Part shown: positions 1 through 11,785 of the stretch, piece after piece
Layout of the letters: each line of letters opens with the position of its first letter
How positions within the stretch are numbered: position 1 is the stretch's first letter
Assembly: GCA_029582155.1 (NCBI GenBank)
Contig: CM055905.1
Span: 61,465,656 to 61,529,655 of the forward strand
Source: Panopea generosa
Lineage: Eukaryota > Mollusca > Bivalvia > Adapedonta > Hiatellidae
Length of the DNA: 64,000 bases
Direction of reading: 5' to 3'
Program-made: the position numbers and the translations under genes
Notes under the pieces: generated by a model
What the model was told of the DNA's origin: nothing
Databases searched by the model: none
Seen by the model: only the letters and a program-made list of their open reading frames with translations

Positions 1-218
1 CTGTATTCTGTAGTGATTCGTATACGGCAGTAAGTCTCATTGCCATTCTTCTCTGACCGCTGATTCAAGTTGGAAAGTTATCAGTGACTCGCAGAGAAGG
101 GTGGGCTCAAGTTCTGATTAATCTTCAAGGACCCGAGGAAAGACTTGTTAGTTAACTGGTCGTCAAGGTGATATAAACATGAGGCCAAATATTCAAACAA
201 ATCCTTTTCGCCTTTTAA
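1..218 (+). repeat. tRNA-derived SINE, 5'-truncated by the window edge (SINE copy 1)
   Basis: This is the body of the main SINE family here: a 'tcaagt(t/g)ggaaagttatcagt' block, a 'gagaagggtg..ctca(a)gt' block, then 'aaatattcaaac'. The tRNA head would lie before base 1. The family body recurs about 17 times and is described fully under the copy at 42982. Confidence 0.75.
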
Positions 219-1141
219 TTCGTCTTCGAGTATAGCAATTCAACCCAGCTAATCGCGCAAATAAGAAATATTAGATTATTTAATTTTTGCACAAACTGCT
301 CGATTCATTTGCATATTGTTAAATTAAACACAGTCAAATCAGAGAGCTGAACGGATTGCTTCAATTGTATATTGTTAAATTATAGTTGACTGGTTATGTA
401 TTTAATATATTATAACCAATATCAAAGAAATGATAAGATTTTTTTCCTGGAACCAGTTAAAATCACTTGTTTAAATTAAAATGACGCCGTTATTTAATGG
501 CGTTACACTATATTTTATGTTGGCACCATCATAATTTTATCGGTGCAACGCTATATTTTAACGTTGGACAGATGAATTATCAACGGTGTACCGATACTTT
601 TTATTTGGTAGCAGTCAACCGCCATCGTTACACCGCCATGCTAAGCTCCCCTACCTATATTTAATGTCTTGTAGTTTATAGAAGACAAAAAATAATCAAG
701 AAGGAAAATCTGGATTTTATTTTTTTACTGACATCTGCAGGGCTAAAATATCATAAGAAATATAAAGGTTATGTTTCATCCAAGATAAAAAAAAATCTGT
801 TCAGTGTGTACAATGTTGACAAAGTGAAAGTAGATTTCAGAAATCATGTATTCATACCCCAATTTCCAAGCACCAATGTTTCCAAATTAACAATTCAAAC
901 ATAACAATACTTTCAAAATGGTAAAAATACGTAAATAATGATATTCAAATCACAAACTTAGAATTGAAACAGGGAAATGGAAATGCATCTTTAAATAAAA
1001 AGGAGCAGGGATTATTTATCACCGCCATTATTATATACACCACGGAAGCACTTCCTGTTTCAAATGGGCGTGTTATGCCTAAAAATAACAAACATTAAGT
1101 AAACTGGAAATGTAATGGAACTCATTTTGTATATTTTACAG
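219..1141. other. No gene seen; likely intron of the preceding gene
   Basis: AT-rich sequence without a convincing exon. If the exon at 1142 belongs to a multi-exon gene, this is the 3' part of its last intron. Confidence 0.4.
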
Positions 1142-1680
1142 ACAACAGTGTACAAGATAGTCGGCCATATCCGAAGTCATCAAGTCCGTGGTATGTCCCT
1201 GGCTTGCACAATACCAAATACTCCGTTGACGATATGCACACAGGAAACCCAAACCCCGCTTTTGCACACAGGAGCAAACGTAGATCTTATACCGGAAGTG
1301 ACGACAAACTATTTAAAAAAAGAAATGCGTTTCAATATAGACGGCCAACACATATAGATTTAAAAGCATTTTTTAAAACAAATGAAGATTGGATAAAAAG
1401 CTTATACCACGACACTGCAATATCGGATAAATCAAGAGCGAACCGCCTGACAACATTGCAGAATTTGCTGCGGAACGGAAGTGACGTCAAAGGTTCTGCA
1501 GATAGCTCTGATAGACTAGAAAACGATGAATTTGCTAACCTTGCTGGAGACATAAGCAAGAGACGTGATTACAACTGTGATGTGACAAAAGTGACCCTGA
1601 ATACAATAATGGAATACCTGAGGACGGGAAAAGTGTGCGGATATAGAGCGGCTAATGTCAGATTTGGACTAGGTAGATAA
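1142..1680 (+). CDS. Terminal exon of a putative amidated neuropeptide/prohormone-like protein
   Basis: I do not recognise the family. An acceptor (tattttacag, ending 1141) precedes 178 in-frame codons to a TAA at 1678-1680; the exon opens with the last two bases of a split codon, so an upstream exon outside the window is expected. The protein has several basic clusters usable by prohormone convertases: SKRR before SYTG, KKR before NAF, and SKRR at about 1555-1566 directly before DYNC. The last segment (1567-1677) holds two cysteines 21 residues apart and ends NVRFGLGR-stop; Gly-Arg at the end is a classic amidation signal, so the predicted product ends RFGL-amide. FGL-amide recalls allatostatin A/buccalin peptides, but the single long Cys-containing peptide does not fit them. 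ATTAAA at 1806-1811 could be the poly(A) signal. Coding is fairly sure; hormone function is inference, since the signal peptide exon is not visible. Confidence 0.6.
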
Positions 1681-2518
1681 AAGTCAACGTCACACCAACT
1701 TTTCTCACCTACCGAGCACGGGCATCCTGATCACGTGGGTGGGTGTGATGAAATGAATCTTTAACGATGTAGTATTGTAGGTGGGGAGATACCATTTATG
1801 TCTTTATTAAAGATACGCACAAAGATCGGGCCTCTGTCAGACGCAGCGTCGTTATAGATTTACTTCGTCTCGATTATTGGAGAAGAGCAAGAGCTATTTT
1901 ATCAGTTTGACATACTACTGTAGTGATAAAGTTCTATCCTAGATATAGAGAATGACACTTTGGTGTCTGATAACCGTAAGTTTATCAGGTGAGACAGAGA
2001 AGAAAAAAAAGCAACTTAGCGAGAGCTTAATTTTTTTTCGGATCGAACCTGATACTCCGACTTTTAGACAGGCACTCACATGGTGTTCTAGTATTTATTT
2101 ATTTCTATGTCATTTTTTCCCCGTTATTTTATTTATTGTAAGTTTTTAAAACATAAGAAGTATAATGGACGTTCATTTGAATAATGAAACATCATTTAAT
2201 GTGTTGCTGCAAGATTGACATTTTTTTGCCGATAAAGCAAACGTTTATTTTACACCAGCTTTATTGTGTGTATTAATACAAACTGATTTGGTAGAATGTA
2301 TTAAAATAATAGTAGTACATACATATTTGACTGGAGAAGTTATATTCAACATCACACACTACTGTATTTTTTAATGGGGCTAGCCTTTAACGCCATTTTC
2401 AACACATTTTAGGTTATTTATAGCCTATATCCAGTTTTATTGGTGAAGGAAGACCTCAGAATGAATCTGAGAAGAACAACCGTTCTTCCACAAACTTTTT
2501 AACATAAAACTTTTGGAC
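1681..2518. other. 3' flank of the first gene; no further gene seen
   Basis: The segment contains the probable 3'UTR, with ATTAAA at 1806-1811. A short stretch at 2440-2500 is found in reverse complement near 63295-63350, so it is a dispersed repeat. The open frame at 1952-2149 is low complexity and not supported. Confidence 0.4.
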
Positions 2519-2601
2519 CGAGCGGGACTCGAACCTACGACCTTAGCGGTGATAGGTACGTGATCTTGAGAGTGCGCCTTAGACCACTTGGTCACGGAGC
2601 T
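2519..2601 (-). repeat. tRNA-Leu-like pseudogene or SINE head
   Basis: Read on the minus strand this has an A box (GACCAAGTGGTCTAAGGCGC), a CTCAAGA anticodon-like loop, a long variable arm and a B box (GGTTCGAGTCCC). The arrangement fits tRNA-Leu(CAA). The acceptor stem ends do not pair convincingly, so I treat it as a pseudogene or retroposon head. Confidence 0.5.
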
Positions 2602-3391
2602 ACTATACAAATATAGAGTACTTTTTTTTTAAAATATGATTTTTAAATTGATATGCAAAGACAAAAAAAATCTATATAATTTCGCTGTTTGAAACAGTGG
2701 ATTACTATAAATAATCCACTAAGAAATATTTAAAATTCATATAAAAACATAAATAAATTATATATAAGTCCGTCAATAAATATTCTAGTAATTTTCAGAG
2801 AATTCATAATAGTAATCAAAAACACAATGGCTTGGTACCTGTAACGTTTCTTGCTTTCAATTTACAAAACATGCGTAACATAATATGAAATTTATCAAAG
2901 AATGCATTTAACATACATTTACTTCGATTTTATGTCATAAAGATGCAAATACATAACGTAAAGGTGTCATCAAACCTTCTTTTAAACACTAAACTAAAAA
3001 CAACGTGGATTCTTCCTTTCAAGAAATGAAAAATACTGGAATTCTCACGAGATATAACGAGAAGTTGAAAATTTAAAACTTCTCACGAGATATAACGAGA
3101 ATCACTTGCAGCAGCATATTTCTTTTAATTAAATGGCGCCAGTTGTTGTTTGTCTGCATATGCTTGGTACTGTTTCTACCCAGGGAGATTCGGGTTCGAT
3201 TTGTCCAAGTTGTAATAACTTATTTCACAATCGCTGTGAAATAAATAAGTTTAAAACAAAATGGCTGCTGTTGAAGGTGATTGCAACAACACATCATGTT
3301 ATCCCGTTATAGAATTATTTAAGCTGTGACCTGTTTGTAATTCCTACAAATATGCCTGGTATGTTAAACTGATGAAATTATCTATCAAAGC

Positions 3392-3459
3392 TACGGTGTC
3401 CCGTTTGGGCCATCGCGGCATATTTTTTATGCCGCGATAGCCCCCTACGGAACACCGTA
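3392..3459. repeat. GC-rich near-perfect hairpin
   Basis: Two arms of about 30 bp (TACGGTGTcCCGT..GGC.ATCGCGGCAT and its complement) flank a short T-rich loop. It stands out in strongly AT-rich DNA. It may be a very short foldback element or a structured RNA; no gene is attached. Confidence 0.7.
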
Positions 3460-3600
3460 CAAAGCTAAATTTTATGTTATCTGTTACATATCAAAATAAA
3501 AACTTACACGCAAATATTATTGTTACTTTGTTTGTAAACTCCTGTATAGTTCTTCTTTGATAACATTTATCCAACGACTTTCCATACTAGTATGCCGGAT

Positions 3601-3745
3601 CCGCCGGTTAGCTCAGTTGGTAGCGCGTATGACTATCAATTTAGGGATCATGAGTTCGAATCCCCGCCCGGTCAGAGTATCCATGGTTACGACATTGTGT
3701 CTGTTTATCATTCGTCCATCGCCGCTGGATTCAAATGCATTTTCC
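3601..3745 (+). repeat. tRNA-derived SINE, head and partial body (copy 2)
   Basis: It has an A box (GGTTAGCTCAGTTGG), a 'gactatcaa' anticodon-arm region and a B box (GAGTTCGAATCCC), followed by the start of the SINE body and truncation. This is not a functional tRNA gene because no matching acceptor stem follows the B box. Confidence 0.75.
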
Positions 3746-4149
3746 TTACTTTAATGTTCATTTTGTGATATGAATGGCATTATTGATGTATTTCGAACAT
3801 TTTGTCAGTCGTTGTCATGTTTGAATTGTGAATTCAGTAAAAAAATGCTGCTTGGAAAATGGGATATGCATACAATATGTCTGGCGTCTACTTTCACTCC
3901 GTACACACTGAACAGAAAAAAAATCTCTTAGATGAAACATGGTCTATACATTTCTAATGCTATTTTGGCACTGGAGATGTCACCAAACAATAAAATGCAA
4001 GTTTCACTGCTTTAATTTGGGTCTTTCCGTGAATGACAAGCCTTAGAAATGTTTAAATGTTACATCATGGTTACGTTTCTGGTGCCGACTGTAAACCATA
4101 ATTTAGATAAATGTTGTTATCATGTCTAGCCCTTTCTTGATCATGAATA

Positions 4150-5290
4150 TTGTATCACTGACCTAAGTATTGTGCTAAATGGCTTTAATATTAACTTTAT
4201 ATTGGACTAAAATGACGTTGACATTTACAGTAATATTAACTGAAATGGACTTGGACATTTACCATTCAATTATACTAAAATGACATTGAAAGTTACATTG
4301 ATATTTACTGAAATGGACTTGACATTTATCATTCAATTATACTAAAATAACCTTGATATTTACCTTAATATTGCACTAAACTGGCCTTGACATTTACCAT
4401 ACAATTATACGAAAATGACCTTGATGTTTATAATACAATTTTACTAAAATAACTTTGACATTTTCCTTAATTTTGCACTAAAATGGCCTTGACATTTACC
4501 TTAATATTGCACTAAAATGACCTTGACATTTACCATATAATTATATTAAAATGACCATGATATTTTCCATACAATTATAATAAAATGAATTTGACATTTA
4601 CCTCAATATTGCACTAAAATGACCTTGACATTTATCTCAATATTGCACTAAAATGACATTGACATTTACGATACAATTATACTAAAATGACCTTGACATT
4701 TACCTTAATGTTAACTAAAATGGCCTTGACTTTTACCATTCAATTATACTATAATGACCTTGACATTTACCTTAATATTAACTTAATGGCCTTGACATTT
4801 ACCATACAATTATACTAAAATGACATTTACATTAATCTTAATATTAACTGAATGGCCTTGACATTTACCATACAATTATACTAAAATGACCTTGACATTT
4901 ACTTTTATATTGCACTAAAATGGCCTTGACATTTACCTTAATATTTCTAAAATGACATTGACATTTACTATACAAGTATACTAAAATGACCTTGGTATTT
5001 ACCATACAATTATACTAAAATGACCTTGACATTTATCTTATATTCGCTAAAATGGCCTCGACATTTATCATACAATTATACTAAATTGACCTTGATATTT
5101 ATCTTAATATTAACTTAAATGGCCTTTGGCATTTACCATACAATAAAACTAAAATGTCCTTTACATTTACCATACTAAAATACTGAAATGGCCTTGAAAC
5201 TTACCTTAATATTGTACTAAAATGACCTTTACATTAACCTTAATATTTTACTAAAATGACCTTGACATTAACCTTAAGATTGATCAATTG
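4150..5290. repeat. Degenerate minisatellite, about 35-bp unit
   Basis: Units resemble 'ttgacatttaccatacaattatactaaaatgacc', with alternating 'ccttaatattgcactaaaatg' variants. Copies differ by substitutions and small indels, so the array is old. It sits directly before a second, unrelated array and holds no supported gene. Confidence 0.85.
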
Positions 5291-5317
5291 GAATGTCTGT
5301 GCCAATTACAAATACTT

Positions 5318-6672
5318 TAACATTGGAGTGGTGAGACAGCAGTTAACATTGAAGTGGTGAGACCGCAGTTAACATTGAAGTGATGAGACCAGTTAACATT
5401 AAAGTGGTGAGACCGCAGTTAACATTGAAGTGGTGAGACCAGTTAACAATGAAGTGTTGAGACCAGTTTACATTGAAGTTGTGAGACAGCAGTTAACATT
5501 GAAGTGGTGAGACCAGTTAACATTGAAGTGGTGAGACCAATCAACACTAAAGTGGTGTGACCAGCTAACATTGAAGTGGTGAGACAGCAGTTAACATTGA
5601 AGTGATGAGACCAGTTAACATTAAAGTGGTGAGACCGCAGTTAACATTGAAGTGGTGAGACCAGTTAACAATGAAGTGTTGAGACCAGTTTACATTGAAG
5701 TTGTGAGACAGCAGTTAACATTGAAGTGGTGAGACCAGTTAACATTGAAGTGGTGAGACCGCAGTTAACATGGAAGTGGTGAGACCAGTTAACATTGAAG
5801 TGGTGTGAGACAGCAGTTAACATGGTAAGTGGTGAGACCAGTTAACAATGAAGTGTTGAGACCAGTTTACATTGAAGTTGTGAGACAGCAGTTAACATTG
5901 AAGTGGTGAGACCAGTTAACATTGAAGTGGTGAGACCGCAGTTAACATGGAAGTGGTGAGACCAGTTAACATTGAAGTGGTGTGAGACAGCAGTTAACAT
6001 GGTAAGTGGTGAGACCAGTTAACATTGAAGTGGTGAGACCGCAGTTAACATGGAAGTGGTGAGACCACAGTTAACATGGAAGTGGTGAGACAGCAGTTAA
6101 CATTGAAGTGGTGAGACCGCAGTTAACATGGTAGTGGTGAGACCAGCTAACATTGAAGTGGTGAGACCAGTTAACATTGAAGTGGTGAGACCGCAGTTAA
6201 CATGGAAGTGGTGAGACCAGTTAACATTGAAGTGGTGAGACCAGCGAACATTGAAGTGGTGAGACTGCAGTTAACATTGAAGTGGTGAGACCAGTTAACA
6301 TTGAAGTGATGAGACAGCAGTTAACATTGACGTGGTGAGACAGCAGTTAACACTGAAGTGGTGAGACCAGCTAACATTGAAGTTATGAGACTATAGTTAA
6401 CATTGAAGTGGTGAGACCACAGGTAACATTAAGTGGTGAGACAGCAGTTTACATTGAAGTAATGAGACAGCAGTTAACATTGAACTGGTGAGACTGCAGT
6501 TAACGTCGAAGTGACAAATACAGCAGTAAACATTGAAGTGTTGAGACAGCAGTTAACATCGAAGTGACAAATACAGCAGTTAACATTGAACTGGTTAGAC
6601 TGCATTAACGTCGAAGTGACAAATACAGCAGTAAACATTGAAGTGGTGAGACAGAAGTTAACATTGAAGTGG
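5318..6672. repeat. Minisatellite, 22-26-bp unit with higher-order duplications
   Basis: Units of the type 'gcagttaacattgaagtggtgagacc' repeat about 55-60 times, with 22-bp and 24-bp variants ('gaccagttaac', 'gaccgcagttaac', 'gacagcagttaac'). A block of several units is duplicated with an offset of 222 bp (the aaagtggtga variant at 5401 and 5623; 'aacaatgaagtgttgag' near 5445, 5667 and 5844). The minus-strand open frame at 6474-6710 is an artefact of the array. Confidence 0.95.
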
Positions 6673-7008
6673 TGTGATAAAATAAGAAACTTCCATTTTA
6701 CTGGTGTCATTGAAAAACAAAATTCTGATATCTTTACGCTCTTCTTTTATTATTAGAATGGATATACAAAAAAAACTCAATATGAAGAATGTATACATAA
6801 ATTTAAAATTTCAACAAAATAATACTTTCTTAACAAATTTTATTTAGTAACAATATTCTTTTCTAAAATTTAAAACAATTCAAAAAGGTATATGTTCTAC
6901 AGCATGTATAATCTAGGTTTTATAATAATAATGGACGGATATATTTGCAATTCTGTAACTCTCTACCACTTATATAAATATGCACCTTTCATTTTCTTTG
7001 ATTAAAAT
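6673..7008. other. No gene seen
   Basis: AT-rich intergenic sequence between the minisatellite field and the first MITE-A copy. Confidence 0.4.
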
Positions 7009-7151
7009 ACAGTAAAACCTGTGTAAGCAGTCACCTCTATTAAGCAACCACATCTGCTATTTTCCATTTCTATGCTTTCAGAGTAAATTAACCCTAAAAG
7101 GTCACTTTCTTTCAATTCTTTGACTGGCTGTTTAAGACAGATTTAACTGTA
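7009..7151 (+). mobile_element. MITE-A copy 1 (diverged)
   Basis: Begins acagtaaaacctgtgtaag and ends gtttaagacagatttaactgta. The internal 'ccatttctatgctttcagagtaaatt' block identifies the family, described at 38628. Confidence 0.75.
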
Positions 7152-7276
7152 ATATTTTGAAATACTGAATTTCTGTTTTTTGATCATTCTATAATGCATT
7201 GTTTAATAAAAACATGTCACAGACCTATATATAACTTATTTTTATCCTAATAGTGTTGTTAAAGCAATTTAACTAT

Positions 7277-7452
7277 ACAGTCAAACCTGTGTAAGTGGCC
7301 ACCTCTATTAAGCAGCCACTTGTCTTTAACAGTGACATCTGCTATTTCCAGTTTATATGCTTTAAGAGCAATTTTGCATTAAACAACCACCTGTCTTTAA
7401 AATACACTTTTGTTCCTTCTCTTGACTGGCTGCTTAAGACAGGTTTGACTGT
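7277..7452 (+). mobile_element. MITE-A copy 2
   Basis: TIRs ACAGTCAAACCTGTGTAAG and CTTAAGACAGGTTTGACTGT flank a body with 'ttaagcagccacttgtc' and 'tgactggctgctta'. The open frame at 7295-7495 lies in this element and is not a gene. Confidence 0.85.
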
Positions 7453-7679
7453 TAATATATATCAAGGCTTTTTTACCATTTTCACTTTTTATTAAAATTA
7501 AGATTACAAGTTTTTCATTCATTAAACATAAAAAATATAATTAGCATACAATTTGACAATTTGATAATAATTAATACAAAATGACTGCTTATAATCAAAA
7601 ATGACTTTTCGGCACTATATGAACTGTTATTTTCAAAAATAGTTATAAAATATTCTCCTAAGGATTTTTGATGTCACAA

Positions 7680-7955
7680 TATTTCCTAGATTTTTTTTAT
7701 TTAAATATGTTTCAAAAAATGGGGGGAGGGGATGGGATGTTAAATTTTTTTCATTTTTCAAATATTGAAATGGAAGAGTCATATTTGGCATGAAATGAAA
7801 AAAAAAAAAAGTTTAAAAAGGGATTAAAATATTGGCGCAGATTTTACATATAACATATTCTTTTTTTTCTTTTTTTCTTTACATTAAAATTGTCACGGTG
7901 GGTAGAAAACGGGGCCAGACGAGGATAAAAATCTAGGAATTAATTCATAATGGTC
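7680..7955. mobile_element. MITE-B copy 1 (left end decayed)
   Basis: The right TIR 'ataaaaatctaggaattaattcataatgg' and the G-rich/T-rich internal tracts match the family described at 42063. The left boundary is approximate. Confidence 0.5.
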
Positions 7956-8262
7956 GAAGCTATTCTAAACTCTCTTTTTTGCCATTGTTTTGTTGTGTGA
8001 CTATAAGTTCCAATATTTCAACCAGGACACATAAATTAGTATGGTATAGAATCATTACAGAACCAGCTAGTGTCCTTCAAATCCCTGAAGATTTATTAAT
8101 TATTTAGTCACAACATTTATAAATGACCTAATTTCGAAAAAAAAACAACAACTTTAATTCCTACAAAATTCATAAATGTACTAGTATTAAATTATCTAAA
8201 ACAAATAAAAAAGGAATGGGATGAAATGAATGATTCATAAATTCACAGGGAATATTTATATA

Positions 8263-8368
8263 CTGTATTTACCCTATGTATTGGGACAGCAACAAATAAT
8301 TAAATTTTATTCTGTTTTAAAAATAATTTTTTTTTACTGTCCCAATGCATAGGATAAATACGGTACCT
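8263..8368. mobile_element. Short MITE with 'tatttacccta...cccaat' TIRs
   Basis: Left end TACTGTATTTACCCTATGTA followed by TTGGGACAGCAA; right end CTGTCCCAATGCATAGG then ATAAATACGGTA. The arms are inverted repeats of about 30 bp around an AT core. A partial copy lies at 9663-9738. Confidence 0.7.
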
Positions 8369-8579
8369 ACACATGTCGATGGCCTTTTGTTTAATTTATT
8401 GTCATTTTTAAACTATCAATTAGAGTCTCCATGATAGCATTCATAGTATATGTCTACGTTTGAATGACTTTTAAAAAAGAAATAAATATTTTCATCAGTA
8501 ATTTGTATTTATTGCTATTTTTGGAATACATGTATTTATTTAATTTACATGGATTGTGAAACAAGTTTGTACAAGTGAA

Positions 8580-8712
8580 AAATCACTCTCGATGTATTCC
8601 TGGGTAGAACCAGTACAATTATATGTGGAAAAAATGTCTTGCTCAAGATTACTACACATAGCCATGATGGGGATCGAACCTACGTCCAACTGATCCTCGG
8701 ACAGATGCTAAA
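8580..8712 (-). repeat. Decayed tRNA-derived element (second SINE type)
   Basis: The block 'tcctgggtagaaccagtac' followed by 'cttgctcaagat' and 'gggatcgaacctacg' (a minus-strand B box) recurs at 10748-10900, 15655-15790 and partly 52280-52330. This is a second tRNA-related family, inserted with its tRNA part on the minus strand. Confidence 0.5.
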
Positions 8713-10460
8713 AGATAAAATCAAAAATTTAATATTTTTTTATAAATCTTGAAGACAATGATGTACAATTTTACAATATAAGGCCATGGAATTTTAAAAC
8801 AGTATGTAATTTATACCTAAAATAAAAATACAAAACTGTTTTTTTTAGCTGATTTTTTTATGAATTTATGACATTTGCGTATCACTGAGAACATTAAAAA
8901 CCGGTTATGTACAAAAAAAAAAATGTATACTAAATATATAATACATAAATGCTTTGGACTACAAGAGTACTTCTAAGCAAGGAATGGCATATCTTATCTT
9001 AAATACGTGAATATAAAGAGAGAATATTGGATTTAAATGCAACAAACAAACATTTTTACAGTTGGCTTGATTATATAAAAAAAGTAACATGGCATTCTCC
9101 AAAGTTTTGGAGAATGGACAATCCGAAAGTCTTTTCAAAATCACAAGTTTTTAAATGGACAAGAGAAAAATAAAAAGTTGATTGGAAATATAATATCTTT
9201 GGATGTTAAAGCAATGAGGTCAATAAAAATATGATTTTAGAAATATCAGTATACAATTTTAAATTTATTTTTGTGTAATTTATATCATCACTAATACCTC
9301 AATAATGTTATCATATAATTGTATGATGGCCAACTTGATGGCTCATATGTAAGTTAATAAATGATTTTTAGGTTTCCACTATTCTCTCTTCACAAAAACA
9401 TTGATATGGTATGTGTTTTGTTTATTATAATTACTTAACAAATCAAATACTGCTAAAGACAGCAATTTATAAAATTTCAAATTTGTCAACATTGTAATAA
9501 GCTTGTTTTTTTAAGTCATACAGTATATGCTAAGGTTTTGCGAACTAATGCCTATATACAAATACATTTAGTTTTAAATTATATCTCCAATACAAACGCT
9601 TAACCTGCTTGAGGTTTAATTGAAAACAAATTTACGTAGTAAATAACTTTAATACAATATAAAATAATAAGCATTGGGACAGCAAACAAAAATAAAAAAT
9701 TATTTGTAGATGTCCCAATTCATAGGATAAATACGGTATGAAATTTTACTTTTTGTATTGTATTAAAATCATTTACTTGGTTAATACTAAGTACTTTTTG
9801 TTATCAAAAAAACAAAACAAAAAAAAAATTAGCCAAATACTGGTACACAAAAAAGGTCATCCTGAGATTTTGCAGTAGTTTTTATTGTGAAATTTTATTC
9901 ATGAGATGATTTTTTTTCTAAAATGAACATTTACTTATAAAATTGCTACTTTATATCGGTAATCATAATGCTATCAATTCAAATATATAAATATACAATA
10001 AAACATGTATAATAAATGTATAACTGAATAGGCTTAACAATGGAAACAGGAAGGAGAAATTTTACAGTCTGGAAAGATCGAGGTCTAGTAGACTATAGGG
10101 TACAACATGATGTTTTATAATAAATACATGTATTTATAAAAATGCTTTTTTTTTTTCAATTTCACTACATTTATAAATAAGACATCTTCTCTACATATTA
10201 AATTCACAATCTAGTTTTAGTACATGTATACTCATATATAGTTTAGTGTTTTTATAAATATGACATTATGGTTAAATTTTGAAAATATCACAGTTTTGCT
10301 CATTTTCCCTAGCAGATGATGATATCCAATGTAACCCCCCCTCCTCCTATGTCATTACATTACAAAATATTTCAACATAACTTGATTTTACTTCTTTCCC
10401 TACTCTAAGACAAAACGCATGAAATCACATTCCTGCTCCAATGACCGGACACGAGAAAGA
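8713..10460. other. AT-rich intergenic, no gene seen
   Basis: It contains only a partial copy of the short MITE (9663-9738). Open frames here (8959-9144) lack recognisable content. Confidence 0.4.
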
Positions 10461-10462
10461 CT

Positions 10463-10655
10463 ATCAGTAGGCCAATTGGCCGCTTGGCATTGTTTACCCA
10501 AATAAATACAATGTAATACAATGTAGTGTTTATTTAAAGACTGTTTGCTTGTTTAAGGAAAATGGCAATGTAGCAACCAATATCAATCCCTGATCGAATT
10601 ATCAACACGTTTAATTGACAGCTTGTGTCATGTCAATTCTAGTTCTGGGCCCCAC
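10463..10655 (+). repeat. Dispersed repeat F, copy 1
   Basis: It shares 'aaatacaatgtagtgttta', 'aaggaaaatggcaatgtagcaacc' and 'tgattga..ttgacagc' with copies at 11621-11785 and 50751-50880. No TIRs are evident. The 10623-10823 open frame begins inside it. Confidence 0.65.
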
Positions 10656-10747
10656 TTCAGTTTGACTTGGTATAACTCTACATTGGTTTATACTCATTCA
10701 TTTTACATCGATTGTGAAACAAGTTCTGACAGTTTAGACAAATCATG

Positions 10748-10905
10748 CCTGAAATCTTCCCAGGTAGAACCCAGTGCTAACGCTATGCAGATAAAATATC
10801 TTCCTCAAGAAAACAAAACATAACCATGACGGAGAATCAAAGCCAGCACTTGGATCTTGAATCTGATGCTCTACCACTTACTTGGCTACGGATTCCACAT
10901 AACCT
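10748..10905 (-). repeat. Decayed tRNA-derived element (second SINE type)
   Basis: It has a 'ttcccaggtagaaccca' block, 'cttcctcaagaaa', and a minus-strand tRNA-like stretch (gaatctgatgctctaccac). It is related to the copy at 8580. Confidence 0.5.
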
Positions 10906-11620
10906 CTGGTAACAGCACTAATATTTATAAAATAACAGGAGTATAAGTACACATTTATTAAAATAACAACTTTAATACTTTTATCAGTTTGACCTTGGAC
11001 AGTAAATACCCTTAATAAATATTGTAAGGTATATTAACCATTAATACTTTTCTAACACTCTGGTACAGCACAAAAAATAAAATTCTATTAGCAATAATGT
11101 ACTTTGCAACTTATAAACTACAATCAAAGTATTTGTGATTACAGCATGGGTGTGGACAGGTGTTGCATGGTGTGTCATTGACGCACCAATAATTAACATT
11201 GATGCGGCATGCCGTACCAATAATTTCAAAACTTTTGTACAACTTTTTTTTTATTAACAATGAATTGTGTACAATTTAATGGAATTTTCACATCTATCTG
11301 ATTGAAAAAAATATAATGGTAAAATTATTTAAATAGTTGTTATAATATTCCGAATTTCCACAAATAAAGTCTTCTCCATCCCAGGGCCATAGCTGTGCAT
11401 CATACATGCAGGAAAAAATAGACTTTAAATCTGCTATTATTAATTTTAATCAGAGTGGGAAGTCATTTTAACCTTTTTTTTATGAATGGGTCAGGTTGGG
11501 GCATTTATTTGGGGAAATACGGTATTAGCTCTATTCCACGCAGCGTTTAAAATTCATACGCTATTTATGCCTTAAACACCTAGTAAGCATAATTGACCTG
11601 ACACTAAAATGCCCATCTCT
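10906..11620. other. No gene seen
   Basis: AT-rich. The minus-strand frame at 11041-11229 has no recognisable features. Confidence 0.4.
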
Positions 11621-11785
11621 CCACCCATTGGCCACATTGCATTGTTTGTCCAAGTAAATACAATATAGTGTTTACTTTGACATCGTTAGCTTTTTTAAGG
11701 AAAATGGTGCCATAGCAACCGATATCGATCACTGATTGGGTTACTAACTTGTTTGATTGACAACCTGCGTTAGGTCAATTAACTT
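11621..11785 (+). repeat. Dispersed repeat F, copy 2, with X-box-like motif
   Basis: Same family as 10463. It carries GGTGCCATAGCAAC at about 11705-11718, one mismatch from the RFX X-box palindrome GTTGCCATAGCAAC. Confidence 0.6.

Noticed and set aside
3601..3680. Functional tRNA gene
   Set aside because: A and B boxes are present, but the acceptor stem does not pair and a SINE body follows, as in many other copies.
5318..6672. CRISPR-like array
   Set aside because: Repeats are contiguous with no unique spacers, and the locus is eukaryotic.
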